From assembly GCA_903938815.1 (NCBI GenBank), contig CAJAES010000087.1, positions 1 through 64,000 of the forward strand: a stretch of DNA of 64,000 nt, in the 5' to 3' direction. The notes below the pieces were generated by a model. The model was not told where the DNA came from and made no database searches. It worked only from the letters and a program-made list of their open reading frames with translations. Position 1 is the stretch's first letter; every line of letters starts with the position of its first letter. This DNA comes from an uncultured beta proteobacterium (GTDB taxonomy: Bacteria > Pseudomonadota > Gammaproteobacteria > Burkholderiales > Burkholderiaceae_C). The position numbers were made by a program, and so were the translations under genes. This document shows, piece after piece, positions 7,786 through 18,074 of this stretch.

Positions 7786-8760
7786 TCAGTCGAGTTTGGC
7801 GCCCGAGGACTTCACCACGACGGCCCAGCGCTTCACTTCGGCCGAGACGAACTGGGCAAAGCCATCGCCGTACGCGTTGGGCATCTCGGTGCCCAGGTTG
7901 GTCCAGAGGGTCTTGAGTTCGTCGGTGGCGAAGGCCTTGCGCATCTCGGCCTGCATGCGCTCGACGGCATCGCGCGGGGTGCCCTTGGGCGCCCACAGGC
8001 CGTACCAGGTGGCGACCTTGTAGTCGGGCGTGCCGCCCTCGGGTGCCGTCGGGACGTCCGGGAAGGCCACGGCCCGCTTGTCGGCGGCCACCGCGATGGC
8101 GCGGATCCGGCCGCCCTTGATGTGCGCGGCCGAAGAACCCAGGCCGTCGAACATCATGTCCACCTGCCCCGCGATCAGGTCCTGCAGGGCCGGGCCGGCG
8201 CCGCGGTAGGGAATGTGGGTGATGAAGGTCTTCGTCTGCAGCTTGAACAGTTCGCCCGCCAGATGGTGCGAGGTGCCGTTGCCTGCCGAGCCGTAGTTCA
8301 GCCGGCCCGGGTTGGCGCGCAGCAGCGCCAGCAGCGACTTCATGTCGGTGGCGGCGACCTTCTGCGGGTTGACGACGATCACCTGCGGCACGCTGGAGAT
8401 CAGGCCGACGGGAACGAAATCGGTCTCGATGTTGTAGTCGAGCTTCGGGTACATGCTGGGTGCGATGGCGTGGTGCACGGCCCCCATGAAGAACGTGTAA
8501 CCGTCCGGGGCCGCCTTGGCAGCCAGTGAAGCACCGAGCGTGCCACCCGCGCCACCCTTGTTGTCGATCACGAACTGGCGCCCGACGTTCTTCGTCATCA
8601 TCGAAAACAGGGGCCGCGCGAACGCATCGGTGCCGCCGCCGGGCGGGAACGGAACGACGATGGACACGGGCTTGCTCGGCCAAGCCTGGGCGCGCACCCA
8701 GGGTGCGGCGAGCGTGGCAGCGCCGGCGACGAGCAGCTGGCGGCGTGAGGCTTGGGACAT
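7786..8760 (-). CDS. Tripartite tricarboxylate transporter (Bug family) periplasmic receptor
   Basis: The protein has 324 residues from the ATG at 8760. It starts with an export signal (SRRQLLVAGAATLAAPWVRAQA; the twin Arg may indicate Tat export) followed by WPSKPVSIVVPFPPGG, the hallmark opening of Bug receptors. Internal motifs VENKGGAGG-like (VIDNKGGAGG), YGSAGNGTSHHLAGELF and HIPYRGAGPALQDL are all typical. These receptors capture small carboxylates or aromatic acids. The cognate TctA and TctB membrane proteins are absent here, which is common because one permease pair serves many orphan receptors. It heads the directon that ends in the reductive dehalogenase; a Bug receptor also accompanies a characterised bromobenzoate dehalogenase in Comamonas, as I recall it. 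Confidence 0.93.
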   Translation of the reverse strand: MSQASRRQLLVAGAATLAAPWVRAQAWPSKPVSIVVPFPPGGGTDAFARPLFSMMTKNVGRQFVIDNKGGAGGTLGASLAAKAAPDGYTFFMGAVHHAIAPSMYPKLDYNIETDFVPVGLISSVPQVIVVNPQKVAATDMKSLLALLRANPGRLNYGSAGNGTSHHLAGELFKLQTKTFITHIPYRGAGPALQDLIAGQVDMMFDGLGSSAAHIKGGRIRAIAVAADKRAVAFPDVPTAPEGGTPDYKVATWYGLWAPKGTPRDAVERMQAEMRKAFATDELKTLWTNLGTEMPNAYGDGFAQFVSAEVKRWAVVVKSSGAKLD

Positions 8761-8820
8761 GCGGGCTCCTGGGTTCAATGCAATGACCGCGGATTGTGGC
8801 GGTGCAGCAGGGCCGGACGC

Positions 8821-8877
8821 ATCGGGATCCGCCCGATCCCTGGTTCTCGACAGCCCTTTGTGTCCGGAAAACGGACG
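8821..8877. promoter_or_regulatory. Divergent control region with two inverted repeats
   Basis: The 146-base gap between the minus-strand receptor operon and the plus-strand sigma-54 activator gene holds two dyads. ATCGGG-atccg-CCCGAT spans 8821-8837 and GTCCG-gaaaa-CGGAC spans 8862-8876. The second, read as TGTCCG...CGGACG, agrees at 11 of 17 positions with the proposed activator sites upstream of livK. Autoregulation of the activator or control of the receptor operon is plausible but not shown. Confidence 0.4.
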
Positions 8878-8906
8878 CACCCGCCGGGGCGCATTAGGAT
8901 CGGGCG

Positions 8907-10363
<1,457 letters not shown>

Positions 10364-10367
<4 letters not shown>

Positions 10368-11092
10368 AGCAAGCGCCTCCCATCGTTCTCGTGCACGGCG
10401 CGTGGGCCGGCGGCTGGGCCTGGCAGCGCGTGCTGGCGCCGCTGCGGGCCGCGGGCCACCCGGTCTTCGCCGTCACACTCAGCGGCTGCGGCGAGCGGCG
10501 CCATGCCCTGCGTCGCGACATCACGCTGCAGACCCACATCGCCGATGTCGTCGGCCTCGTCGAAGCCGAGGAACTGCAGGGCGTGGTGCTGGTGGGCCAC
10601 AGCTACGGCGGCCTCGTGGTCACCGGTGCGGCCGACGCGCTGCTGGCCCGCAGCCCCACGCTCGTGCGCCAGGTCGTCTACGTGGACGCCATGGTGCCCC
10701 TGCCCGGCGAGTGCTGGAGCAGCCGCCACAGCGACGAGGTCCGGGCCGCGCGCCAGGCCGCCGCCCGGGACGGCGGCCTGAACGCGTTGCCGCCGCCCGA
10801 CCCCGCGGCCTTCGGCCTGAGCGCGGCGGACCGCGAGTGGCTGCTTCGCCGCCAGGGCCCGCACCCCTTCAACGCCTATCTCGAGCCCCTGCATTTCAAC
10901 GGCGAACGCGTGGCCACCGTGCCGCGCGCCTTCATCGACTGCAACTCGCCGGCCTACCCGACGATCTCCCCGATGCGCGACCGCGTGCGTGCCACGCCGG
11001 GCTTCACGGTTGTGGAGATGCCCACCGGGCACTACCCGCAGATCCAGGATCCGGCCGGATTCGTGGAGACCTTGGTCAGCCTGATTGACTGA
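10364..11092 (+). CDS. Alpha/beta-fold hydrolase (MenH/esterase-like)
   Basis: The protein has 242 residues and no signal peptide. The oxyanion segment VLVHGAWAGGWAW opens the protein, the nucleophile elbow GHSYGG places Ser80 and the C-terminal MPTGHYPQIQ supplies the likely catalytic His. The match is to the cytoplasmic carboxylesterase/hydroxynitrile-lyase-like subgroup of alpha/beta hydrolases, whose members cleave esters, amides or C-C bonds. Its start overlaps the activator stop by 4 bases, so regulator and hydrolase are translated together. It probably acts on the compound imported by the downstream ABC transporter or on a metabolite of it; the substrate cannot be read from sequence. 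Confidence 0.85.
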
Positions 11093-11109
11093 AAAGCAGT
11101 CATTGAGTC

Positions 11110-11157
11110 TGTCCTGAATTCAGGCACGTCTGCGCCTTTGTGTCTGACTATCAGGCA
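11110..11157. promoter_or_regulatory. Tandem 17-bp sites, candidate upstream activating sequence
   Basis: Two sites share the form TGTC-N6-TCAGGCA: 11110-11126 and 11141-11157. The first contains the perfect 12-bp palindrome CCTGAATTCAGG (11113-11124). Their centres are 31 bp apart, close to three helical turns, and lie roughly 88 and 119 bases before the start expected from the -24/-12 promoter. That is the usual position of enhancer sites for sigma-54 activators, and such an activator is encoded just upstream. Confidence 0.6.
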
Positions 11158-11210
11158 ACTTATCGGCTGATCGGGGCAGAAAGTCAGGGTTAGCACTGAT
11201 CTGGTGCGCA

Positions 11211-11225
11211 TGGCACGGCGGTTGC
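11211..11225 (+). promoter_or_regulatory. Sigma-54 (-24/-12) promoter of the liv-type operon
   Basis: TGGCACG-gcgg-TTGC matches the sigma-54 consensus with the invariant GG (-24) and GC (-12) at the correct spacing. Transcription should begin near 11237, leaving a leader of about 26 bases before the livK start at 11263, with GGAGAC as ribosome binding site. No competing sigma-70 promoter stands out in the gap. Confidence 0.8.
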
Positions 11226-11262
11226 GTAGGTGGTGCATCCACACCGACCCGGAGACTCGCCC

Positions 11263-12465
11263 ATGAAGCGCCGCCAGACCTTCGCCCTCGCCGCCACTGC
11301 GGCAGCCCTCCTTGCGTTGCCGCTGGCCGCCTCGGCCCAGTCCAAGGGCGAGGTCAAGATCGCCATCATCGCCAGCAAGACCGGTCCGCTCGAGGCCTAC
11401 GCCAAGCAGACCATCGTCGGCTTCCAGATGGGCCTCGAGTACGCCACCGGCGGCACCATGACGGTGGCCGGCAAGAAGCTGGTCGTGATCGAGAAGGACG
11501 ACCAGGGCAAGCCCGACGTGGGCAAGGCGCAGCTGGCTGCGGCCTACGGCGACGACAAGGTCGACATCGCCGTCGGCCCGACCGCCAGCCCCGTGGCGCT
11601 GGCCATGCTGCCGGTGGCCGAGGAGTACAAGAAGATCCTGCTGGTGGAGCCGGCCGTGGCCGATTCCATCACCGGCGACAAGTGGAACAAGTACATCTTC
11701 CGCACCGGCCGCAACAGCAGCCAGGACGCCGCAGCCAACGCCGCCGCGCTCGACCTGGCGGGCAACAACATCGTCACGCTGGCGCAGGACAACGCGTTCG
11801 GCCGCGACGGCGTCAAGGCCTTCAAGGAGTACATCAAGAAGGGCAAGTTCGTGCACGAGGAGTTCCTCCCCGCCGGCACGGCCGACTTCACCGCGGGCCT
11901 GCAGCGCATCGTCGACAAGCTCAAGGACCAGCCGGGCAAGAAGTACGTCTACGTCTACTGGGCCGGCGCGCCTTCGCCGTTCAGCAAGTTCGCCGAGCTC
12001 GAGCTGAAGAAGCGCTACGGCATCGAGATGGCCACGGGCGGCAACATCCTGCCCGCCATGGTGGCCTACAAGGCCTATCCGGGCATGGAGGGCGCGCTGT
12101 ACTACTACTTCGCGATCCCGCAGAACCCGGTCAACCAGTGGCTGGTGGCCAACCACTACAGCAAGTTCAAGAGCCCGCCGGACTTCTTCACCGCAGGCGG
12201 CATGAGCGCGGCGATCGCGGTCGTCGAGGCCCTGAAGAAGACCGCCGGCGACACCGATACGAACAAGCTGATCAAGACCATGGAAGGCATGAGCTTCCAG
12301 ACGCCCAAGGGCCTGATGACCTTCCGCAAGGAAGACCACCAGGCGATGCAGGACATGTACCACTTCCGCATCAAGGACGACCCGGCCTTCGCCTGGGGCG
12401 TGCCTGAGCTCGTCCGCGAGATCAAGGCGGCCGACATGGTCATCCCCATCCGCAACAAGCGTTGA
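11263..12465 (+). CDS. ABC transporter periplasmic binding protein, branched-chain amino-acid/amide type
   Basis: The protein has 400 residues and begins at the ATG at 11263, which follows GGAGAC and a clear Sec signal (MKRRQTFALAATAAALLALPLAASAQ). The mature part opens KGEVKIAIIASKTGPLEAYAKQ, typical of the Leu/Ile/Val-binding (periplasmic-binding fold I, peripla_BP_6) family. Family members bind amino acids, amides, urea and also aromatic acids, so the ligand is open. It is the first gene behind the sigma-54 promoter and heads a five-component transporter operon. The Burkholderiales have many paralogues of this receptor, often tuned to plant- or lignin-derived compounds. Confidence 0.92.
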   Translation: MKRRQTFALAATAAALLALPLAASAQSKGEVKIAIIASKTGPLEAYAKQTIVGFQMGLEYATGGTMTVAGKKLVVIEKDDQGKPDVGKAQLAAAYGDDKVDIAVGPTASPVALAMLPVAEEYKKILLVEPAVADSITGDKWNKYIFRTGRNSSQDAAANAAALDLAGNNIVTLAQDNAFGRDGVKAFKEYIKKGKFVHEEFLPAGTADFTAGLQRIVDKLKDQPGKKYVYVYWAGAPSPFSKFAELELKKRYGIEMATGGNILPAMVAYKAYPGMEGALYYYFAIPQNPVNQWLVANHYSKFKSPPDFFTAGGMSAAIAVVEALKKTAGDTDTNKLIKTMEGMSFQTPKGLMTFRKEDHQAMQDMYHFRIKDDPAFAWGVPELVREIKAADMVIPIRNKR

Positions 12466-12478
12466 ACGCCTGCCTGCC

Positions 12479-13234
12479 GTGCTGGAAACCCGGGACCTCA
12501 CGATCCGGTTCGGCGGCCACGTGGCCGTCGACCATGTCTCCTGCCGCTTCGAGCCCGGCACCCTGACGGCCATCGTCGGCCCGAACGGCGCCGGCAAGAC
12601 CACGTACTTCAACCTCGTCAGCGGGCAGCTGCCCGCCAGCGAGGGGCGAGTGCTGCTGGACGGCGAGGACATCACCTCGCTGCCCGCCCCCACGCGCACG
12701 CGCAGGGGGCTCGGCCGCGCCTTCCAGCTGACGCAGCTGTTCCCCAACCTCACGGTGCTGGAGAACGTGCGGCTGGCCGTGCAGGCGCGCTGCGGCGGCG
12801 GGCTCGAGCTGCTGAAGGTCTGGCTCGACCGCAAGGCCTGGATCGACGAAGCCGCCGACCTGCTGCAGCAGGTGCAGCTCGGCGACAAGATGCAGCAGCA
12901 CGCGGCTGCGCTGCCCCACGGCGACCAGCGCAAGCTGGAGGTGGCCCTGCTGATGGCGCTGGACCCGAAGGTGTACATGTTCGATGAACCCACCGCCGGC
13001 ATGAGCGTGGACGACGTGCCCGTGGTGCTGGACCTGATCCGCGCGCTGAAGAAGCGCCGCGACCGGACCATCCTGCTGGTGGAGCACAAGATGGACGTGG
13101 TGCGGGAGTTGTCCGACCGCATCGTGGTGCTGCACAACGGGCAACTCGTGGCCGACGGCGAACCCGCCGCCGTGATCGCGTCGCCCGTGGTGCAGCAGGC
13201 CTACCTGGGCATGGCAGCCGAGGAGCCGGCATGA
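12479..13234 (+). CDS. livG: ABC transporter ATP-binding protein (LivG-type)
   Basis: This 251-residue ATPase starts at GTG 12479, 13 bases after the receptor stop. Walker A GPNGAGKTT is at residues 34-42, and Walker B with the following motif reads MFDEPTAGMS. The family signature LSGGQ is replaced by LPHGDQRKLE, as is normal for LivG-type subunits. The LivG-specific insert between the Walker motifs (here about residues 95-125) is present. It energises uptake of the LivK-type ligand together with LivF and the permeases HM. It overlaps livF by 4 bases (ATGA). Confidence 0.93.
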   Translation: MLETRDLTIRFGGHVAVDHVSCRFEPGTLTAIVGPNGAGKTTYFNLVSGQLPASEGRVLLDGEDITSLPAPTRTRRGLGRAFQLTQLFPNLTVLENVRLAVQARCGGGLELLKVWLDRKAWIDEAADLLQQVQLGDKMQQHAAALPHGDQRKLEVALLMALDPKVYMFDEPTAGMSVDDVPVVLDLIRALKKRRDRTILLVEHKMDVVRELSDRIVVLHNGQLVADGEPAAVIASPVVQQAYLGMAAEEPA

Positions 13235-13974
13235 GCGAGACCGCTCCGGTACTCACGCTGGCCGGCGTGCACACGCACATCGGCGCGTATCACATCCTGC
13301 ACGGCGTCGACCTCATGGTGCCCGAGGGCGAGGTGACGATGCTGCTGGGCCGCAACGGCGCCGGCAAGAGCACCACGCTGCGCACGATCATGGGCCTGTG
13401 GACGGCCAGCCGCGGCGAGATCGCCTTTCGCGGCCAGGCCATCCACGGCCGCGAGACGCCGGAGATCGCGCAGCAGGGCATCGCTTACGTGCCCGAGAGC
13501 ATGGGCATCTTCACCGACCTCACTGTGCAGGAAAACATGGTGCTGGCTGCGCGCGCCGCGCGCCATGCCGGCGAGCTGGACACGCAGCGCCTGGAGTGGA
13601 TCTTCGACCTCTTCCCGGCGCTGAAGAAATTCTGGCTCTACCCGGCGGGCAAGCTCAGCGGCGGGCAGAAGCAGATGCTGGCGGTGGCACGCGCCATCAT
13701 CGAGCCGCGCGCGCTGATCCTGATCGACGAGCCGAGCAAGGGCCTGGCGCCTTCCATCATCCAGAACTTGATCTCCGCGCTGCGTGAGCTCAAGCGCCAG
13801 CGCACCACCATCCTGCTCGTCGAGCAGAACTTCCAGATGGCCCGCGCTCTGGGCGACACCGTGGCCGTGATGGACGACGGCCGCGTGGTGCACAGCGGCC
13901 CCATGGACCAACTGGCCGAGGACGACGGCCTGCAGCAGCGCCTGCTGGGTCTGTCGCTGGGAGCACATCAATGA
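13231..13974 (+). CDS. livF: ABC transporter ATP-binding protein (LivF-type)
   Basis: This is the second ATPase subunit, of 247 residues. Walker A GRNGAGKST is at residues 40-48. A canonical signature LSGGQKQMLA, Walker B LILIDEPSKGL and the switch His region VEQN are all intact. The start overlaps livG by 4 bases and the stop overlaps livH by 4 bases, so the subunits are translationally coupled. LivF pairs with LivG to form the nucleotide-binding dimer under the two permease subunits. Confidence 0.93.
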   Translation: MSETAPVLTLAGVHTHIGAYHILHGVDLMVPEGEVTMLLGRNGAGKSTTLRTIMGLWTASRGEIAFRGQAIHGRETPEIAQQGIAYVPESMGIFTDLTVQENMVLAARAARHAGELDTQRLEWIFDLFPALKKFWLYPAGKLSGGQKQMLAVARAIIEPRALILIDEPSKGLAPSIIQNLISALRELKRQRTTILLVEQNFQMARALGDTVAVMDDGRVVHSGPMDQLAEDDGLQQRLLGLSLGAHQ

Positions 13975-14978
13975 ACACCGCCGTCGCCGCCACCCCGGTG
14001 GCCGAGGCCATCCCCAAGGCCAGTTTCGACTGGAAGCCCATCGCCCTGGTGGTGGTGCTGTGCCTGCTGGCCGTGCCGGCCATCGGCAGCACCAGCACCT
14101 GGTTCACGCTCACCGTGGCGGGGCTGGCCATGGGGCTCATCATCTTCGTCATCGCCTCCGGCCTGACGCTGGTGTTCGGCCTGATGGACGTGCTGAACTT
14201 CGGCCACGGCGTTTTCATCGCGCTCGGCGCCTTCGTGGCCACGAGCGTGATGGGCTGGAGCACCGGCCAGGGCTGGAACGGGCTGGTCAGCGTGTTCCTG
14301 GCCATGCTGGTGGCCATGGCCGTCGCGGGTGCGGTGGGCCTGGCCTTCGAGCGCATCATCGTGCGGCCCGTCTACGGCCTGCACCTCAAGCAGATCCTCA
14401 TCACGATGGGCGGCATGATCGTCGGCGAGGAGATCATCAAGGTGATCTGGGGCCCGCTGCAGATCGCGTTGCCGCTGCCCGCCGAACTCCGCGGCGCCTG
14501 GCTGTTCGGCGATGCCGCGGTCGAGAAGTACCGCGTGCTGGCAGCCGCCATCGGGCTCGTGGTCTTCGCCGCACTCGTCTTCACGCTCAACCGTACCAAG
14601 ATCGGCCTGCTCATCCGCGCCGGCGTGCAGGACCGCAGCATGGTCGAGGCCCTGGGCTACCGCATACGCCGGCTCTTCGTGGGGGTCTTCGTTGCGGGCT
14701 CGGCGCTGGCGGGCCTGGGCGGCGTGCTCTGGGGCCTGTACCAGCAGAGCGTGACCCCGCAGATCGGCGCGCAGGTCAACGTGCTGATCTTCATCGTCAT
14801 CATCATCGGCGGTCTCGGTTCCACGTTCGGCTGCTTCGTGGGCGCGCTGCTCGTGGGCCTGATGGCCAACTACACCGGCTTCCTGGCCCCCAAGGTGGCG
14901 CTGTTCTCGAACATCGCGCTGATGGTGGGCATCCTGCTGTGGCGCCCCCAGGGCCTCTACCCGGTGACGAATCGATGA
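13971..14978 (+). CDS. livH: ABC transporter permease (LivH-type)
   Basis: This inner-membrane permease has 335 residues and about eight to nine hydrophobic segments, beginning with a soluble N-terminal stretch of some 20 residues and a first helix at about 22-40. Motifs GLTLVFGLMDVLNFGHG and the C-terminal GGLGSTFGCFVGALLVG are diagnostic for the LivH family. It forms the translocation pore with LivM. It is coupled to its neighbours by ATGA overlaps on both sides. Confidence 0.92.
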   Translation: MNTAVAATPVAEAIPKASFDWKPIALVVVLCLLAVPAIGSTSTWFTLTVAGLAMGLIIFVIASGLTLVFGLMDVLNFGHGVFIALGAFVATSVMGWSTGQGWNGLVSVFLAMLVAMAVAGAVGLAFERIIVRPVYGLHLKQILITMGGMIVGEEIIKVIWGPLQIALPLPAELRGAWLFGDAAVEKYRVLAAAIGLVVFAALVFTLNRTKIGLLIRAGVQDRSMVEALGYRIRRLFVGVFVAGSALAGLGGVLWGLYQQSVTPQIGAQVNVLIFIVIIIGGLGSTFGCFVGALLVGLMANYTGFLAPKVALFSNIALMVGILLWRPQGLYPVTNR

Positions 14979-16051
14979 TGCTCGATCGCATCCTCTCCCA
15001 CGACCGCCCGCGCAGCGCGTGGCTGGCAGCGCTGCTGCTGGTGATCCTGGTGGTGCTGGCCCTCGCGCCCTTCCTGTTCCCGGGTGCCAAGTCGATGTCG
15101 GTGGTCGCCAAGATCCTGGTGTTCATCCTGCTCGTCGCGAGCTATGACCTGCTGCTGGGCTACACCGGCATCGTGAGCTTCGCGCACACGATGTTCTTCG
15201 GCATCGGCGCCTACGGCATCGCCATCGCCAGCGAGAAGCTCGGCGCGGGCTGGGGTTCGGTGGGCATCGGGCTGGTGGCGGGCATCGCGATCTCGGTGCT
15301 GCTGTCGCTGCTGATCGGCCTGTTCAGCCTGCGCGTGAAGGCGATCTTCTTCGCGATGATCACGCTGGCCGTGGCCACGGCCTTCCAGACGCTGGCCTCG
15401 CAGTTGAGCGATTTCACCGGCGGCGAAGACGGCCTGACCTTCCGCAACCCCGAGTGGCTGAGCCCGTCGTTCGAGCCCTTCGAGACCGAGGTGTTCGGCC
15501 TGCTGATCGACGGCAAGGCCATCACCTACTGGCTGCTGTTCGTGGTGGTGCTGGTGCTGTTCCTGCTGATCCTGCGCATCGTGAACTCGCCTTTCGGGCG
15601 CGTGCTGCAGGCCATCCGCGAGAACGACTTCCGTGCCGAGGCGATCGGCTACCGCACGGTGGTCTATCGCACGCTGTCCAACGTGCTGTCGGCGCTGTTC
15701 GCCACCGTGGCCGGCGCGCTGCTGGCGCTGTGGCTGCGCTATGTCGGGCCCGACACCACGCTCAGCTTCGAGATCATGCTGGACATCCTGCTCATCGTCG
15801 TCATCGGCGGCATGGGCACGATGTACGGCGCTGTGATCGGGGCGGTGCTCTTCGTCGTCGCGCAGAACTACCTGCAGGACCTGCTCACCGTGGGCGCCGC
15901 GTCGGTGCAGGGCATTCCGGTTCTGGAGGCCGTCATCGCGCCCGACCGCTGGCTGCTGTGGCTGGGCGTGCTCTTCGTGCTGTCGGTCTACCACTTCCCC
16001 ACCGGCATCGTGGGCCGCCTGCGGGCGCGGGCGCTGAAGGCCAGGCCATGA
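14975..16051 (+). CDS. livM: ABC transporter permease (LivM-type)
   Basis: This permease has 358 residues. The start lies in ATGATG at 14975, so an alternative ATG three bases later is possible; the upstream one gives the 4-base overlap seen across this operon. Multiple membrane segments are present, with the LivM signatures LLLGYTGIVSFAHTMFFGIGAYG and VVIGGMGTMYGAVIGA. It completes the five-part transporter. Its stop overlaps the next hydrolase start by 4 bases, tying that enzyme to the transporter operon. Confidence 0.92.
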   Translation: MMLDRILSHDRPRSAWLAALLLVILVVLALAPFLFPGAKSMSVVAKILVFILLVASYDLLLGYTGIVSFAHTMFFGIGAYGIAIASEKLGAGWGSVGIGLVAGIAISVLLSLLIGLFSLRVKAIFFAMITLAVATAFQTLASQLSDFTGGEDGLTFRNPEWLSPSFEPFETEVFGLLIDGKAITYWLLFVVVLVLFLLILRIVNSPFGRVLQAIRENDFRAEAIGYRTVVYRTLSNVLSALFATVAGALLALWLRYVGPDTTLSFEIMLDILLIVVIGGMGTMYGAVIGAVLFVVAQNYLQDLLTVGAASVQGIPVLEAVIAPDRWLLWLGVLFVLSVYHFPTGIVGRLRARALKARP

Positions 16052-16890
16052 GCGAAGGCATTTCGAAGTACCTGGTGTGCGAGGGCCGCGAGATCCACTA
16101 CACGGAGTGGGGCGCGCCCGACGCCGAGGTGCTGGTCGCATGGCATGGCCTGGCGCGCACCGGGCGCGACATGGACCCGATCGCCGGCCCGCTGTCGCAG
16201 CGCTGGCGCGTGATCTGCCCGGACACCCTGGGCCGCGGCCTCAGCCAGTGGAGCCCGGAGCCGCAGGCAGAGTACTGCCTGGCCTTCTACGAAAGACTCG
16301 CGGTCTCGCTGCTCGACCAGCTCGGCGTCTCGCAGTGCCTGTGGCTGGGCACCTCGATGGGCGGCGCCATCGGCCTGAAGGCCGCGGCCGGCCCGCTGCG
16401 CGGGCGCATCCGCAGGCTGGTGCTCAACGACATGGGCCCGCAACTGGCCGAGCCGGCCGTGGCGCGCATCCGCAGCTACGCGGGCAGCCCGCCGGCCTTC
16501 GCCACCATCGCAGAACTGGAAGCCTTCTTCCGCACCATCTACGCGCCCTACGGCTGGCTGCCGGATGCCCAGTGGCGGCTGTTGACCGAGACATCCGCGC
16601 GCCGGTTGCCCGACGGCCGCTGGACCCCGCATTACGACCCCGCGATGGTGCAGCAGTTCATCCACCATCCGCGCGACTACGACCAGTGGGACGCCTGGGA
16701 CAGCCTGGACCTGCCCGTGCTGTGCCTGCGCGGCGAGCACTCCGACCTGTTGCTGCCCGAGACCGCCGAAGCCATGCGCACGCGCGGCCCGCGCGCGGTG
16801 GTGGCCACCATTCCCGGCTGCGGCCACGCCCCGGCGCTGAACACCGATGCCCAGATCGGCCTCGTCGAGCGCTTCCTGGCGGGCGTCTGA
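16048..16890 (+). CDS. Alpha/beta hydrolase, second enzyme of the transporter operon
   Basis: This 280-residue cytoplasmic hydrolase starts at the ATG overlapping livM. The strand-turn motif AWHGLARTGRDMDP and the elbow LGTSMGG (nucleophile Ser103) are present. The acid is probably the Asp of GEHSDLL and the base the His of GCGHAPAL. It is not closely similar to the hydrolase at 10364. Two unrelated hydrolases bracketing one transporter suggest that the imported compound is an ester, lactone or ring-cleavage-like substrate, but this is inference. Confidence 0.87.
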   Translation: MSEGISKYLVCEGREIHYTEWGAPDAEVLVAWHGLARTGRDMDPIAGPLSQRWRVICPDTLGRGLSQWSPEPQAEYCLAFYERLAVSLLDQLGVSQCLWLGTSMGGAIGLKAAAGPLRGRIRRLVLNDMGPQLAEPAVARIRSYAGSPPAFATIAELEAFFRTIYAPYGWLPDAQWRLLTETSARRLPDGRWTPHYDPAMVQQFIHHPRDYDQWDAWDSLDLPVLCLRGEHSDLLLPETAEAMRTRGPRAVVATIPGCGHAPALNTDAQIGLVERFLAGV

Positions 16891-16893
16891 CGC

Positions 16894-18009
16894 TCAGCGC
16901 ACGAAGCGGCCGTTGGCGCCGATGATGGACAGGTCGACGAAATCCAGACCGGTGTGGTCCTTGGGCGAATAGCCGAGTTCGATGCCGCCCAGGTCGAGCC
17001 GCCCGAGCCCGTCCAGCGCCTTCTGCAGGCCTTCGCGTGTGACGGGCGACGGCGCGCGCTTGAGGCCCGCGACCAGCACCTTCGCGGCCGCATAGCCCTC
17101 AAGCATCGCAGGGCTGAGTTCCACGTTGCTGCGTTTGGCCAGGTCCGACGCTTCCTTGACGAAGCCGGTGGCCATGGAGCGCTCGAACGGAAAGACCTGC
17201 GCGACGATGATGCCGCGTGCATTCGCGCCCAGCGACTAGATGAAGCCGCCCGAGGCGTTGTTGGAGAAGGTCACCACCTGCGCCGTGACGCCGCGCGTGC
17301 GCAGCGCCGCCACGCCGTCGGCGACCGCGTTGCCGGAACCGATGTACAGGATGGCCTGCGGCTCGGCCTTGGCCGCGGCGGCCACCACCGGAGCGAAGTC
17401 CGGCTTGGCGCGGTCGAACTTCGCGACGAAGGACGGCTGCAGCTTGGCGGCGGCGAACCCCCGGCTGGCGCCCTCGAGCAGGTCTGCGCCGAAGCTGTCG
17501 TCGACGTGGATGACGCCGATTCGCGTGATGCCGATGGTGGCCAGGTGCGCCACCGCGCGTTCGGCCTCGCGCTGGTAGGTGGCGCGCACGTTGAAGACCC
17601 AGGGGTGCACCGGCTGGTGCAGCACCATCGCGCCGGTGGACGGGCCCACCAGGGGCACGCCGTACTGCGTGAGCAGCGGCATGATGGCCTGCGCGTGCGG
17701 CGTGCCGCGCGTCAGGAACAGCGAGACCACCTTGCGTTCGGTGATCAGGACCTTGGCGTTCTCGCCGGCCTTCTTGGGGTCGAAACCGTCGTCCAGCGAG
17801 ACGAGTTCGATCCGCTGGCCCCCGACGCCACCGTCGGCGTTCACGGCGTCCAGATAGAGCTTGGCGCCCGCCGTCGTTTCCTTGACGCCGGCTGCCACCG
17901 GCCCCGTGAACCCGGCTGTCTGGCCGATGACGATCTGGGCCGCCGCACCGAGGCTGGCAGACACCAGCCAGATGGCGGCGATGGCGCGTAGACGGCGGGG
18001 ATGGATCAC
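16894..18009 (-). pseudogene. ABC receptor (branched-chain type) interrupted by an in-frame TAG
   Basis: The frame reads as one periplasmic binding protein of 371 codons from GTG 18009, with a signal-like start (RRLRAIAAIWLVSASLGAAAQ) and a mature part typical of the peripla_BP_6 family. A single TAG at 17236-17238 falls between SNNASGGFI and SLGANARGIIVAQVFP, both of which are well-preserved family sequence. No frameshift accompanies it. A CAG-to-TAG change (Gln) is the simplest explanation. The last 114 codons remain clean, so the lesion is recent, or is a base-call error, or is read through. The gene follows the LysR gene by 65 bases on the same strand. Confidence 0.8.
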
Positions 18010-18074
18010 TCGTGCTCCGGTGGTCAGGGTTGACCCGCAGTGTCGCCCGGCAGGCGCGGCGGTGCGCCGGGGAC

